DNA of 64,000 nucleotides from Hymenopus coronatus (GCA_030762935.1 CM060900.1:284476284-284540283), one strand, 5' to 3'; positions 1 to 11,310 are shown, counted from the first letter of the stretch. The notes: generated by a model not told the origin, from the letters alone. Program-made: numbers and translations.

Positions 1-143
1 TGGCGGGGAAACCGGAAAATCCGGAGAAAACCCGCCCCTGCGCCGCTTTGTCCACCATAAATCTCACATGTGGTCTCTTAGGATCGAACCCGGGCCGTCT
101 AGGTGAGAGGCGAGTGGTCTAACCACTCGGCCACGGCGCGGCC
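1..143 (-). repeat. tRNA-derived SINE, cut by window edge
   Basis: This is the same SINE family as the complete copy at 6179-6422, in reverse orientation, so its tRNA-like head ends at 143 and its body runs off the left edge. In SINE orientation the head carries an A box (TGGCCGAGTGG) and a B box (GGTTCGATCC), the internal RNA polymerase III promoter of tRNA-derived SINEs. The shared body (GGCGGGTTTTCTCCGG-type) follows the head. The tail is outside the window, so only one flank can be read. Confidence 0.85.
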
Positions 144-270
144 CAGATCATATACAATGTTCACTAATTACAGGTACAATATCAACATGGTGTTCTATCA
201 TACATGTAAATTAATTTTGTAAGTACCACACACAAGTTTAAAAGACAATGGCAGTTTTAAAATTGTATAA

Positions 271-282
271 ATGATGATGATG

Positions 283-311
<29 letters not shown>
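271..311. repeat. (ATG/ATA)n microsatellite
   Basis: A trinucleotide run of about four TGA units followed by about ten TAA units. It is plain simple-sequence DNA. Confidence 0.9.
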
Positions 312-313
<2 letters not shown>

Positions 314-891
314 CAACACCAACAATAATAAGTGTTAAAGTGATACAGACGTAAATGTAATATCACGTGTTCTTTCTGGAAATAAAAACATCGGGTGTTC
401 TCTTCTTAAATTGTGGCTAAAACTGTTTAACGATAAGAGCAATACTATACGATACTGTAGTACACAATTATATAGTTAAAATACTCCAAGGGGGAGGATG
501 TAACCTGATTACCATTTTTACATTACTTTGTGAACAGTAAAGACAGCAATGCACAATTTCTCCGTGGTAATTGATTGTCACGTTAGTAAGGCAAATATTT
601 TCTCCTTTGGTCTAATTTCTTGAAACATGGGAATAGGAAAGTTAGAGGGCAGTGTAATCGCTTGATGCCCACATTTCAGACATCCTATTTCCGGAAGTTG
701 AAATGCTTTTAGATGAGAATTAGGGGTTTCAAGCAAACATATACCCGCGCGAGCGTGTTTATAATTGTGCAGATACTGTGGATAGGCGGAGAATTAAAAA
801 ACACTGACGTGAAAAAGCTCAGGGTTTACCACAAATGCGTAAAAAAGCCTATTCTCTATCTTGATATTTGTTAAAACACTGTACTCGTTTA

Positions 892-1041
892 TCGAGCTAG
901 TTGGCCTCGCGATAATGTGCGACTCGCATTTGGGAGATCCAGGGATCAATCCTCGGCGACCGCCCACTCTGTCTCGTGCCATTTGCGAGGTTTTCCCGGG
1001 TTTGGTAGGTGAGTGATGGGGTGGTTTCTTATCTACCACAA
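892..1041 (+). repeat. Second SINE-like tRNA-derived repeat
   Basis: A tRNA-like head (GAGCTAGTTGGCCTCGCG, then a degenerate B box GGGATCAATCC) is followed by a GC-richer body distinct from the other SINE family. The body contains a TTTCCCGGGTTTGG stretch and a GGGGTGGTTTC stretch. Arthropod SINEs with a GACTCGCATT...CCCGG head look like this. Only one copy is visible here, so family membership and the 3' boundary are inferred. Confidence 0.5.
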
Positions 1042-3900
1042 TATCATTTCCATTATTTTTCCCTTATTCGGCTTCTTCATATTTCAGATGTGCTTCTAGG
1101 TTTGTGGCGTATGAAGGTGTCGGACAGTTGGCGCTGAAGCTTGCTGAAAGGAATTAGTACTCACTGTGGACACTAGAGGTGTGCCTGGTCAACGGGTCGT
1201 TGGTTACCCTCTCTGAGCAACTCCGAGTCTGGAAATGTTAGAAACTTCAGCGCGTCGCTGGCCTATCTGCCTGTAGTCTCATATGGTTCCCTCATTTCAT
1301 CCCTTGCTTCTGGGTTGTTAACCACAATAGATCTCTGTAGGCTACATAACCGGGCTCTCCCCCATGTTTTACTATGAAGTGAATTGACAATGTAACTGAA
1401 TTACATTCCCTGCATTCCATTTCATTTTGTTATTACCTGGGATGTTGAAGGAATAAAGAATACAACCACTTGTTCATGTTCCAGTGAGCAGCTTGTACGG
1501 ACTGTGCTGTAGGCAATTGTCAGCACAGCATGGTAAGCAATTATAAATTGAGGTCTTAATTATTCTGTAGTTAGTGATAATGCACAGAGGTTTTGCATTT
1601 TCATTACTCAGAGTAAAGAATATCTCAGAATGGTTTCATTTTCCCTCTTTTAAGCCACGCCAACTTGAAACATCGTTATTACGTCTCATTGCTTCAGGAA
1701 GTACGTTATTGGCATTTTTGACATGTGTGCCATAATGAGCCAATCATGTACGATGTTGAATACAGCATGGCAGGATTGCATAATATACTGGATTATTTTG
1801 TAATTTTGTAGAATTATAATGGTAGATTGCAGTGTTACCTAAATTCGCATCTGAGTGAAAAATTGGGTCTCTTTAATGTATACTTTTATGATTTCAGCTT
1901 TCTCTTTGTATCTCTGTACCTTAAATGCTTATCTTCGGAAATTGTCTATTCTTACTTTCTCTACATGTACTATGTACATAGTGTACAGAGAAGATATTGT
2001 GTTTCACCGAAAAAATTCGATACCGTAATTTCACCAGAAATAAATGTTTTGAGGTCTAAAATATATTTAGAAAAAGTTCAGTGCGAGTGTATGTGGTTAG
2101 CATAAATCAAAAACGAAAAGTCCATTAAGTACCAAACTTGGTACTGAAGTTTAGTTAATATCATCCAAGGATGCGACATGAAGCTTTTCAATAAAATCCC
2201 CACCCCAAACTCTTTACGTGAAATGTTTTTGAAAATTTTGTTTTTCTGAAAAATGGCTCTCACTGTTTTGATTAAAATTCAAGATATTTATATCACAAAT
2301 AAAATTTATATCCTGAATTTTCAGGGAGTAGCCTCTGAACATCTGTTCATGCTGGATGAATTTTCCTGAATTTTGCACAACTAGTATATCGTAAGAAACA
2401 GACAAAAACGTAATACACAAAAAAACGTAGATGTCAATTTAGTTTATTTCCAAATGTTTTATGGAACTGTGTGCGATTATTTTCTGTCGAGAAATAAGTA
2501 GCAGCAGATAGGGATTCTGTATATCTCGGTTTTCATATTTCCGTCATTATTTCCTTCCACACTTCTGCAGGTCGGATCTTAATGCACGTAGTGTCACTTG
2601 CATCGTCAAAATGCCCATATTCTCTTCCAAAATCGATAGCTATTTGAATTAAGGGAATAAAATGCGGCCTGCTAAACATATAAAACGTTCATATTCTCAC
2701 GGCGTGTATTTAAACACAATCGCTTCATAAATTACGCGAACTTTACCTTGCAAGAACTAACTTGGGCGCATTCGTGTGATGCAAGAACTGAGTGTCCAAA
2801 TGTATTTAAATAAATATTTACAATTTTGTATGGCAAGAATTGTATAGGCCATTGAATAAGTTCTTGTCTCTTATTACTTCTCCAAAGCTAGTCCAGGCAG
2901 GTTTAATAACTTCATTTTCTTGTCAAGGTATAAATCCCCTAGTTATTTTCTGCTCCTATAGCTGGGGGCGAGAGGGAGTGGAGGAAAGAGTACTCGAAAA
3001 TGAAACGTCAGTTTAAAGAATGTTAAGTGGAAAAACTGCCAGCTAAAACTATGCTTTACATGGACAAAGTTTTGTTGTATTAACAAAAAATAAATAAATA
3101 AATAGATAAAAAAATTTTGAAACATGTAAAAATGGTTACGATATGTGTACTACAAATAGGATGTACACCTACGTTGAATTTTCTGCATAACTGTGAATTT
3201 CTCTTCGTTTTAGTGACTTCGTGTAAATAATAAACGCTAAGACGGAAGGCAATCTTACACAAAAACGGTACAGCTCTTTAAAGAGCAAAATTTATGTCCA
3301 ATAAAATGTTTTGTGGCGCTAATCATTTCCAAGTTATTATTTGTTTATTAGTTTAAATTTTAAAATACTTATAAGCTTTGCTAGTGGCAAGGTGCTATTA
3401 ATTTTTCACATGTTCATGCAAAGGGGGTGGCATTTCAAAGCCATACGTAGCGACACGCTTTTTAAATATCTGATTATGGCTTCATCTGTTATAGCCTTAT
3501 GCCAAATACGGAATGTCTAATTGTTTAATGGGCGTTCATCTCTATTAACAAGAAGTAGGAAGAAGAACAAGCTTACGGGTAGAGAAATCCACGTGAGTGC
3601 AACACATCAGATTTCCAAATTATTCGGGCACAATTAATGGATTTGCTAAAATGAGTGGAAATGGAATGTTAACTTGTGAATAAATACACCAACCTTTCTA
3701 TTTGTGATTGCAGTCCATCCTTCGATTCTTTGTTTGGGCAAATATTTGGATAACTCGCTGGTTTAAGTCAAAAAGTCACCGTATTCCCAGCAACTTGTTC
3801 CTGAATTGTCATCTTCAATGTTTATCATACAGAGGCGGACAGAAGTATTCAAATGTCACCACAGTACACAGTAAACTAAACAAATCGCTTCCAACTTCAG
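1042..3900. other. No gene recognised
   Basis: AT-rich sequence with only short chance ORFs (up to about 90 codons) that show no recognisable domain. The part up to about 1330 is GC-richer and may be the 3' extension of the SINE-like repeat before it. No splice-flanked coding block was seen. Confidence 0.5.
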
Positions 3901-3907
3901 AGATTGC

Positions 3908-4200
3908 TTAGGATGGTTGTCTTATGGAGAATAATATTTCCGTATTTACCTTTTGAACTTTTCTCTGTAGGTGTTTTTGTAGTGTGTTCTTATGCGCAAC
4001 CTTGTTCATGTTGCTATCAATAAAACCAAGCTCGTCCACACCACTTGTCACCATACATCCCCATAATGGGTGGTATAAGTAAAAGCCAGCAGTAGCTTGT
4101 GAGCCGAAGGTCTCAAGCAAGTTCCGTAGGAGCATCAGCTCATGGTTTGGTATAAATAAAATATCCCCTCTTCGCTTTGCTTTTGCTCTCACCTACCTAG
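3908..4200 (-). pseudogene. Tc1-like transposase fragment
   Basis: A minus-strand open stretch contains the core Tc1 catalytic-domain signature GCMVTSGVDELGFIDSNMNK, matching the usual WGC(M)xxxGVGxLxFIDGxMN segment that lies between the first and second catalytic acids of DD34E transposases. The HTH, the first Asp and the C-terminal part with the catalytic Glu are not recognisable nearby, so this is an internal fragment. The related copy at 6480-7330 has the same FIDSNMNK motif followed by AHKN, so both come from one family. Confidence 0.7.
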
Positions 4201-4325
4201 CTTGAGCTTTGTGGTCTTAACCACAAAAGTAAATAAACACGCCAATTCTTCTGTCAGAAGGGGATTTAGCTTCATGCTGAACTTTAAATGTCCATGTACT
4301 TATTCATGTTAAACATAGCTACTCA

Positions 4326-4337
4326 AATGTAATAAAC
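4326..4337. repeat. Left target-site duplication of the Jockey fragment
   Basis: AATGTAATAAAC, repeated exactly at 5006-5017, marks the insertion site. Confidence 0.85.
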
Positions 4338-5005
4338 AGATACCCTGGAAAACTAATACAGACACAGTGAAATATCTCGGTGTACTCCTGGATCGACGAC
4401 TCACATGGAAACCACATATAAGCAACAAACTTAAACTAGCCCGAGCAAGACTGGCAAAACTCTACCCCCTCCTCAACAAAAGATCTTCACTCAAAACTAA
4501 AAAACTGCACACTACTTTACACGACTCTATTAAGACCACTGCTACTATACGCTTGTCCAGTTTGGGGAGGAACTAGTCCTTCTGAAATCAAACGTATCCA
4601 GACATTTCAAAACAAAATATTGCGAGTCTCAACGAATGCACCATGGTTTGTCAGAAATAGTCAACTACATAGAGAAACTGGAACCAGCATCATTCAACAG
4701 TCAATTTCTTCACAAGCCGAACAGTTTTACAGCAAGCTAAAAGACGTCTCAGGAGCCATTCACTATTCTCTTGGCAGAAAATCTAGCTATCCAACTCGCA
4801 TCAAGAGTCGCCTACCACTGGACCAGCTCTCACAGCAAGACTTTCTGTAAAATAAAAACAAAAAAATGTACCTACTTATGAGGGGCCCAATGGGGCTTAC
4901 CTCATTTCAATGTTATTCAGTATCATGCATGTAAATAATGTCTAAAATCAATGATCTGTAGAGCGCACATGCGCTGATCGATCAATAAATCATTTAAAAA
5001 CAAAA
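4338..5005 (+). pseudogene. 5'-truncated Jockey-clade retrotransposon (RT C-terminus + 3'UTR)
   Basis: Coding resembles the C-terminal end of a Jockey/BS-type reverse transcriptase: VKYLGVLLDRRLTWKPHI, then LYTTLLRPLLLYACPVWGG, then ILRVSTNAPWFVRN, ending at a stop near 4850. One frameshift near 4510-4517 separates the first block from the rest. A 3'UTR follows and ends in an A-rich tail. The copy is bounded by an exact 12-bp duplication, AATGTAATAAAC, at 4326-4337 and 5006-5017. That shows target-primed reverse transcription with 5' truncation. The copy cannot be autonomous. Confidence 0.88.
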
Positions 5006-5017
5006 AATGTAATAAAC
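5006..5017. repeat. Right target-site duplication of the Jockey fragment
   Basis: Exact second copy of AATGTAATAAAC, directly after the A-rich 3' tail. Confidence 0.85.
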
Positions 5018-6162
5018 CCAATAGAAACAGATTTGACATAACAGAAATATAACGAAAGATTTGGCAAATTGAATAGAAATTGAGGTTCGCCGACTTTCAA
5101 ACCCAGACGGTCATTTCCTTCCGGAATTCAACTATTGATTTGCTTAATTTGAAGGCATTAGAAGCGTGTCACTTAACAAATGGTACATTGGACGTATATT
5201 GTTTATATTTGTTTCTTTTTTATCATCTGCAACTAGGCGATTAAAGTCTATGTAAAATATCACAAATAGTGGTTACAAGATTTTATAATGTGCTATCATG
5301 AATTAATGTTATGCTGGAAGAAAGTGCGTTTTATGTAGTTGAAAGTAAATTTACTTAGGATCGTTTATATGGGAAAATTTTTGGTTATAATCCGGGTTAG
5401 ATTTGTATGAACATTCTGCCCTACATACGTGTTGTTACATTTGTGCGTTGCACATACCCTGCACATTGATTGTGTTAACTTCCCAGAAAGTATTTGAGAC
5501 CGTAGCCTCTGTAACACTCAGATTCTCCGCAATACCAACTTGGAAACCAGGATCTCCTACATACTTTAAAAAACATTGTTAAGAGCTCCACCTCGTGCTT
5601 CATTTTGACTCTGGAAGAAAATGTGCAAGCTAGTCTACATGTTCTCTTTCAAAACTGTATAAGTGTTTGTATCTGTTCACATCTGAGTCCCTATGTCTTG
5701 CACAAGGCTTTATTTTCCGCTCAGGAACTATCATTATGAACTCCGCCGTGGTACTAAACTGCAGTTGAGCAAGCTGAGAAATACCCAGCAAAGGCTTCAG
5801 AGCAGCGAGCACGTCTTGTTCTTATTTATACTATTTCGCGAGCACAAGCTCAGCGATCAAGGTCAGCCAGCTTCAGCTCGCGAGACAGTTGAGCAAAAGA
5901 TTTTTATTTATACGAAACCAAGCTGTAACTTGGAATTAGTGAGAATAAAGCTAGTGCTTCCTTTTATTTATACCACCCAATATTACGCTGCGCCCCCATG
6001 TTTGAGCTTCGATGATGACACGAGCATTTACTTAAATACATTTTCGTATTAAAAGCTGAAGCAATGTTGTAAATCTGTATTCAAATAAACAAAATAGAGC
6101 ACTCTAGTTCCTTTTATCAAGCCTTTCCTGTGAATAACTGCTTCCAAACCTATTGATATTAG
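5018..6162. other. No gene recognised; short Tc1-like match near the end
   Basis: A 119-codon plus-strand ORF (5693-6052) shows no known domain. Around 5986-6012 the plus strand (GCGCCCCCATGTTTGAGCTT) closely matches 6785-6805 inside the Tc1 remnant, which suggests a tiny related fragment rather than a gene. The rest looks like ordinary AT-rich DNA. Confidence 0.4.
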
Positions 6163-6178
6163 ATGTACGTGTTTTTTA

Positions 6179-6422
6179 GGCCGCGCCGTGGCCGAGTGGT
6201 TAGACCATTCGACTCTCACCTAGACGCCCGGGGTTCGATCCCAAGCGACTGAATGTGAGATTTGTGGTGGACAAAACGGCGCTGGGGCGGGTTTTCTCCG
6301 GGTACTCCGGTTTCCCCCGCCATCGCATTCCACCGGTGCTCCATCATCATTCATGTATCATCAGTGTCACCGCCTGCGGTGCCATTAGTAGTTAAAGCGG
6401 GCGTTAAACACCACAAAAAAAA
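6179..6422 (+). repeat. Complete tRNA-derived SINE with target-site duplication
   Basis: This is the reference copy of the main SINE family here, about 244 bp. The tRNA-like head has an A box at 6189-6199 (TGGCCGAGTGG) and a B box at 6232-6242 (GGTTCGATCCC). The tRNA-unrelated body contains a GGCGGGTTTTCTCCGGGTA stretch and the conserved 3' part GTTAAAGCGGGCGTTAAACA, then a short A tail. A 12-bp direct repeat ATGTACGTGTTT flanks it at 6163-6174 and 6423-6434. Such elements are transcribed by RNA polymerase III and mobilised by a partner LINE; the partner is not identified here. Confidence 0.92.
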
Positions 6423-6479
6423 ATGTACGTGTTTGCTAGTTAAGTCCGAATCAATTTAATACCATTCTTGCAGTCTTGA

Positions 6480-7330
6480 TTGTAATGTGGCGTTTCCTGT
6501 TCCTATCTTCCAGTTCTTAGCAGGTGTTCTCGATCGGGTTCAAATGGGGTGATTGAAGTGGTGTTTTGAATGTTTGGTATCTGTTGTAGGGATCCATAAC
6601 GTAGAAACTTCGGAGATCGCTTGGGATGGCTTTCTTGTTGGGATTTATATTTCCATTATTTACCTCTTGAGCTTATCTCTGCAGATATTCTTGCATGTTC
6701 TTATGAGCATCCTTGTTCATGTTGCTATCAATAAAACCAAGCTCACCCACACCACTTGACACCATACATCTCCATAATATTATGCTGCGCCCTCATGTTT
6801 GAGCTTCGATATTTTTAGGAGCTCATTCAATATGCTTCTGCTCGACGCCTTAGTTGACTGTCGTTTCGGTATAACATTGAAGTTGTTTTCATCCTTCCAT
6901 AACACAATATCCCAGAACTCATTCCTCTTTGTTACAAAGTCACTGGGAAATACTAAATCCTTCTTCTTGCTCATTTTGTTTACATACCACTTTCATCTTA
7001 GTGTTCTGGAACCTTACGAACTGTTCTTTCATGAATCACCTATACAAGATATGTTCCAGATGTGCTCTAATTTCTGCCGCAGTTGCTGTCGGAGTTTGCT
7101 TTACCATTTTCACTTTAATCTAAAGGAGTAAGCTTTGGTGGGGCAAAATCACTAGGCTGATTGGTAATGCCAGTATTCCTCGTTTTATAGCGTTGAATTA
7201 CGTACCACACATAGGACGAATATCTGTATACAGTTACTCCAATTTCTTTAGATGCATTTTGCTGATGTATACGCAAGATAATTTTTCTCTCTAGAGCCCT
7301 TCTTTTTCACCCCATTGCAATTGTTGCCAC
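6480..7330 (-). pseudogene. Tc1-like (DD34E) transposase pseudogene
   Basis: Read on the minus strand, the pieces appear in Tc1 order. First is an HTH-like block (RKIILRIHQQNASKEIGV, then YVIQRYKTRNTG). The first catalytic Asp region follows as FWDIVLWKDENNFNVI, corresponding to FWxxVLWSDESxFNxF. Next come KLKHEGA and then GVGELGFIDSNMNKDAHKN. Last is SPHLNPIENTC, the usual SPDLNPIEN motif with the third acidic residue. Several in-frame stops and frameshifts break the gene, so no active transposase can be made. Terminal inverted repeats were not located. Confidence 0.82.
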
Positions 7331-7652
7331 TCGTAGCTGAAGAGCTTGTTTTACTGTGTGACATACACGAATGAGGAGTTCAAATAATATGAGAGTCAAA
7401 ATTTACATCGCTAACTGTATTTTACCGCTGTATTTAATAATTGTGTCATAAAGCAAGGAAATATTTTTTTTTTGTAGCCAAATCATATGATTAATAATAC
7501 ACACGTATTTTTGTCAGTGTGCAGCGTAATTGTTTGAAACATACGATAATGCATAGGTGAAATCATGAAATAAAACATTGCGTTTTCTTTGTACATTATT
7601 TCATTTACTTAAAGCTCCATATTGTAACAAAAGCATTTACTTACAAATAGTT

Positions 7653-8165
7653 TTTAATTCACTGCTGCACAAATACTAGAAGCTTCGTCGTGTAGACAGT
7701 TGACGGCTCTCTCATGCCACTGTGCGCAAACGCTCCAGTCGAAGACTGACTCCAAGCTTTATTTTGACAGTGTTTAACGCCCGCTTTTACCACAATGGCA
7801 CCGCAGGCGATGCCACTGATGACACATGGAATGAAGAGGGAGCACCGGTTGAATGCGTTTGTGGGAGAAACCGGAGGAAATTCGACCCCGCACCGCTTTG
7901 TCCACAAATCCCACGCGCGGTCACCTGGGATCGAACCCGGGCCGCCTCAGTGAAAAGCGAGGGATCTAACCACTCGGCCACGGCGCGGCCTGACTCAAGA
8001 CTTACTCTTGGTTTGCAATTCAATGACGTCAACAGAAGATTCGAGAAACCGAAGCTACTGGCGTATGTTTATTGCGCCGATGTGTCCCATTCCAAGGCTT
8101 GCAGATATTGCCGCCGCGCAAACCAAGGCTTATGCGAATGTGAAAAGGGCCGCAAACACATGCGA
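7653..8165 (-). repeat. 3' LTR of Ty3/gypsy remnant (carries a SINE)
   Basis: The low-coordinate edge TTTAATTCACTGCTGCACAA also occurs at 10311-10330. Further matches to the second LTR include TTGACGGCTCTCTC, the CCAGTCGAAGACT region, and a GAGAAACCGAAG / GAGAAGCCGAAG block. Without the inserted SINE the LTR is about 280 bp. The high-coordinate boundary is approximate because the two LTRs have diverged and differ by indels. The integrase C-terminus reads up to about 8190, just inside this LTR. Confidence 0.75.
7766..7990 (-). repeat. SINE inserted inside the 3' LTR
   Basis: A near-complete reverse-orientation copy of the 6179-6422 SINE family: tail (GTTTAACGCCCGCTTTTACC) at the low end, tRNA head (CGGCCACGGCGCGGCC) ending at 7990. 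The flanks TGACTCCAAGCTT (from 7747) and TGACTCAAGACTT (from 7991) are an imperfect target-site duplication. The other LTR at 10311-10655 lacks this block at the equivalent place, so the SINE arrived after the LTR element. Confidence 0.88.
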
Positions 8166-8189
8166 CATTCACCACTCTGCTTCCTCCTA

Positions 8190-9260
8190 AGGACTGGTTC
8201 TCCCGACCTGCATGATTTTAGCAAGCTAGACGTTTCAGGTGTACATACTACAAACGGCTTCCCTCGCGGCACCTTCAGGATGCGGTAGACATAATTTATT
8301 CTCTACATAAAGTAGGTCGTTAACATGGTTGCTGAACCTTGGGGCAGCGTCCCCTGGACCGATTAGAACGATATAGCCACACCAGATGACCCTTCTGAAA
8401 ATCTCGGCTGTTGGTCTGCCGGTCATAACGGGTCTTCATCCGATAGTTCGCTACCTACATGTTTTGACGAACCATCTCATGCATGTCATGAAGTCGGTCT
8501 ACGAGATACTACACATAGTCGACTACTGACTGCTCTACCCTAGCACTCCAAACATCAGGTCGCACAGTAGACAGCTCCCTGTCAAAGACCAAACTGACTG
8601 GCGCATCAAACCGGTGTTGTCGTTGGTTGAGCGGTAGACCAGCGAGAAAAATGATACCTTGACTTCCCAGTCTCTCTGAATGGCCACAACCTCCCTTAAA
8701 TGGTCTTCTATAGTCTTGATGTATCGCTCAGACATGCCTTCTGACCGTGGATGAAGAGATGACATGCGCGCCTTGTGCACTCCGAGTCGCTGTAGTGTTT
8801 TCATCAGGATAGGCACAAGGTTGGTGTCCTGATTGCATCTGTAGCTCCAACGGTACCCCATAGCGACAAAACACTTTCGAGTCAGTTTGCGATGATTTTG
8901 ATATCTTGGTTAGGCATGGCGTACACCTGTGGCCACTTGGTGACGTTATCCAAAGCGATCAACAGATACTTGTTGCTTTTGTCTGAAAGAGGGAATGGCT
9001 CAGCTGCGTCAATAACTATTGCGTTCAAATAGTGCTCCCGCGCTATACTATTGCATACCACCCCGGCTCCCGATACGAGGGCCGTGACTTGCCGCACACA
9101 CAGATGACATTGACAGAAATACACCTCAGCGTCTACCCGTCGTCGGTCACATCGAAGCTTCTCGATGTTTTGGGTTACAATATCATCGTCCACTCTCCTA
9201 CCCAAGGCACGGAGGATCAATCGAGGTGTTGGCGAAGCGACCCGACGTGCTTCTCAATTG
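8190..9260 (-). pseudogene. Ty3/gypsy integrase pseudogene
   Basis: The minus strand reads through integrase in order. First is a zinc-binding remnant (CQCHLCVRQ). The first catalytic Asp region follows as IVIDAAEPFPLSDKSNKYLL, the usual IDVAGPFP...NKYLL. Next come KWPQVYAMPNQ, LHPRSEGMSERYIKTIEDHL (with the catalytic Glu in MSERY), and a C-terminal RINYVYRILKVPRGKP segment. The second catalytic Asp, normally in the HSDQGxxFES motif, lies where the sequence reads LELQMQSGHQ, so it is lost. Stops and frameshifts interrupt the frame. No protease, reverse transcriptase or RNase H is recognisable between gag and this gene. Confidence 0.83.
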
Positions 9261-9261
9261 T

Positions 9262-10236
9262 CTTCCGCCTGCTTGTGGACTTTTTCGCTGACAGTCTCTT
9301 GCTAGGTGTCCAAGATCGCCACATCCCCAGCACACACCACTTGAAGGTCATCGTAATATCTGGGCTGTTTCTCTTTGCTGTAGCGAATACTCCTCGTTTT
9401 AGAGGTTGGCGTAATTTTCTTGGTCAGCTTCATTCCTAGTGCTGTCGTTAACTCACGTGGATTGTCTTGTAGTCGCCAAATATCAGACATTATATATCTC
9501 GGCGTCACGTATCCCGTCGACGGAATACGCAGCTTCCTGGGACACGTAATTAGGTGATAGTTTTGCCAGGGCGAACTCTTGCATCGTTTCCCCTGGCTGT
9601 TGCAGCATCGACTTGAGCTGACCACGGTACACTGCAACCAATTGATGGTTGCCGAAGCGGTTCTCGAGGTTCTCCCAAATGTATCCGGATATCGCAGACG
9701 AAGGATCTCATTCGGTACTTTTGCCACCCGTCCCTGGAGGCTTACTATCAGATGTGCGGCTTACTCCTCTGCTGACTATCGGTTGTGGGTGACGACGGTG
9801 GCAAATTGTCGGCGGAAGATTTTGAATTTGGTTGCTCGGTTGTACTTGGGTGGCTTGACGCGCGCATATGTTGTGCTGCAAGCTGGAGCCAAGTCCTTAA
9901 GGCTTCCGTCGAGCATCTTTTGTACCATGACATTAAACTACATTCGACATTATCGACTTCTCCCTCCAGGACACAAATGCGTTCCCCGAGGTCTTCCAGG
10001 TCGTCACAACATTCTTCACACGCTCCAGGCTGTTAACGCGTTGGTCAAATTCCTTCATTCTTCAGCTGAGCTCTTCCATGTTTTTCTTAACGCCGGTCAG
10101 TCGTCTGTCGATTTTGGTTCATGTTCTCCATCGCGCAATTCATTCATTTCATTTAGCACCTTATCCATGCCGGATTCAATCTTCTCCATTCTCGAGTTCA
10201 TTTCCGTCTTAATTTGAGATGGAAAAACTTTCATAT
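9262..10236 (-). pseudogene. Ty3/gypsy gag pseudogene with CCHC knuckle
   Basis: On the minus strand an N-terminal, probably coiled-coil region rich in Met, Glu, Lys and Asn (near 10200-10050) leads into a central capsid-like part (9727-9302). It ends in an intact CCHC zinc knuckle, CWGCGDLGHLARDC, near 9300. The spacing CX2CX4HX4C is canonical for retrotransposon nucleocapsid. Frameshifts and stops break the frame, including one just before the knuckle. Integrase follows almost directly, so most of pol has been deleted. Confidence 0.75.
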
Positions 10237-10310
10237 CTCCTTAATGGCACTCTCCTGACACCAGTGCAACAAACTTCTATATTTAGTTCAAAATTGGTAT
10301 CAAATACTCA

Positions 10311-10655
10311 TTTAATTCACTGCTGCACAACAATTGACTCGAAGCTTTGACACGTAGGTTATTGACGGCTCTCTCGCGCCAGTGCGCTCATATCACTGCG
10401 CGCTAACACTCCAATCGAAGACTAAATCAATTCTGACTCTTTTTGCCTGTAACTCCTCCTTATATAGCCGTAAATGACGTAAACGAAAACGAGAAGCCGA
10501 AGGTTCTGGCGCGTATCTATTACACAGAAGTGTCGCATTCTAAGACATCTAGTTACTGCAGTCCTCCTTCCTGTGTGTCCGCATTTCAAAGCTTCAAGTT
10601 ATTTCCACCCCGCATACCAAGGCTGCGAACACGTGAACGACCGCAAAAACGGCGA
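10311..10655 (-). repeat. 5' LTR of Ty3/gypsy remnant
   Basis: It begins at the low end with TTTAATTCACTGCTGCACAA, shared with 7653. Shared blocks include TTGACGGCTCTCTC, AATCGAAGACT, GAGAAGCCGAAG and, at the far end, ACCAAGGCT...CCGCAAA. The GTGTCAGGAGAGTGCC stretch just inside (minus strand, near 10245) sits where a primer-binding site is expected. The outer edge is approximate, and no clear target-site duplication was found. Confidence 0.68.
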
Positions 10656-11310
10656 TCGCGGCCGGCAAGGCTTAGTCACAATATTCGTAGGCTTGAACAT
10701 TTCTGTCCCGCCTCTGTATGTCAACGGTATCAGCGATGTGGTCCTGCTGCACATTGCTGCAAAGTTGGTGTTTAAAGATGGTGTACCTACTTCAGTTTGA
10801 AGGATTATTGAGTACTCCCTCCACATGATCTGAAGCTTACGAATGCCAAGTACAACGTTCACGATGTTTCTTTTCTAATACCAAGCTCCTATTTCTCTCA
10901 ATAAATTATGAAAGCTATCCTTAAAATAAGGTAAATCGCGACCCCTAATAACTTTCTGAAGCATTTTCTTTATAGCCAGTTGTGCAATTGACAAACTACC
11001 CTCTACCTTTCACATCACTGTTTAGAATTTTTCCTCTAGGGCGAGTTTTAACACTGCCCTTTTATGCTACCAGCTGATACATCGGTATATTTTTAGTTAA
11101 TTTCACCGAATTATTTGCCAGCATGTCCGTTTCATTAACTCATGAAGTCATGAAATACATTCAAGGCACTTTAAAACACCACTTATCAAATTCCTCTTAG
11201 GGCAATTTTTATCTCTTAGCACTGATTTACACCATTTAATGATTGTTATTATCTCTAATTTCAATACCGACTCAATTATTGCTTAGTTGGCGGTTGTCTG
11301 TTTTGAAACT
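10656..11310. other. No gene recognised
   Basis: Flank of the LTR element. Short overlapping ORFs on both strands have no domain. Confidence 0.45.

Noticed and set aside
5693..6052. 119-codon plus-strand ORF as a gene
   Set aside because: No domain, no splice or promoter context, and part overlaps a short repeat shared with the Tc1 remnant.
6179..6260. tRNA gene
   Set aside because: The A and B boxes are present, but the head continues into a conserved non-tRNA body with a tail and target duplication, and the same unit is repeated across the window. It is a SINE.
7722..8288. 188-codon plus-strand ORF as a gene
   Set aside because: It runs antisense through a SINE and an LTR, so it is a shadow of repeats.
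9579..10217. 212-codon plus-strand ORF as a gene
   Set aside because: It is antisense to the gag pseudogene, whose minus-strand motifs (including the CCHC knuckle) explain the region.
7653..10655. Endogenous virus
   Set aside because: Gag and integrase fit a Ty3/gypsy retrotransposon. No envelope gene or viral-specific feature was seen.
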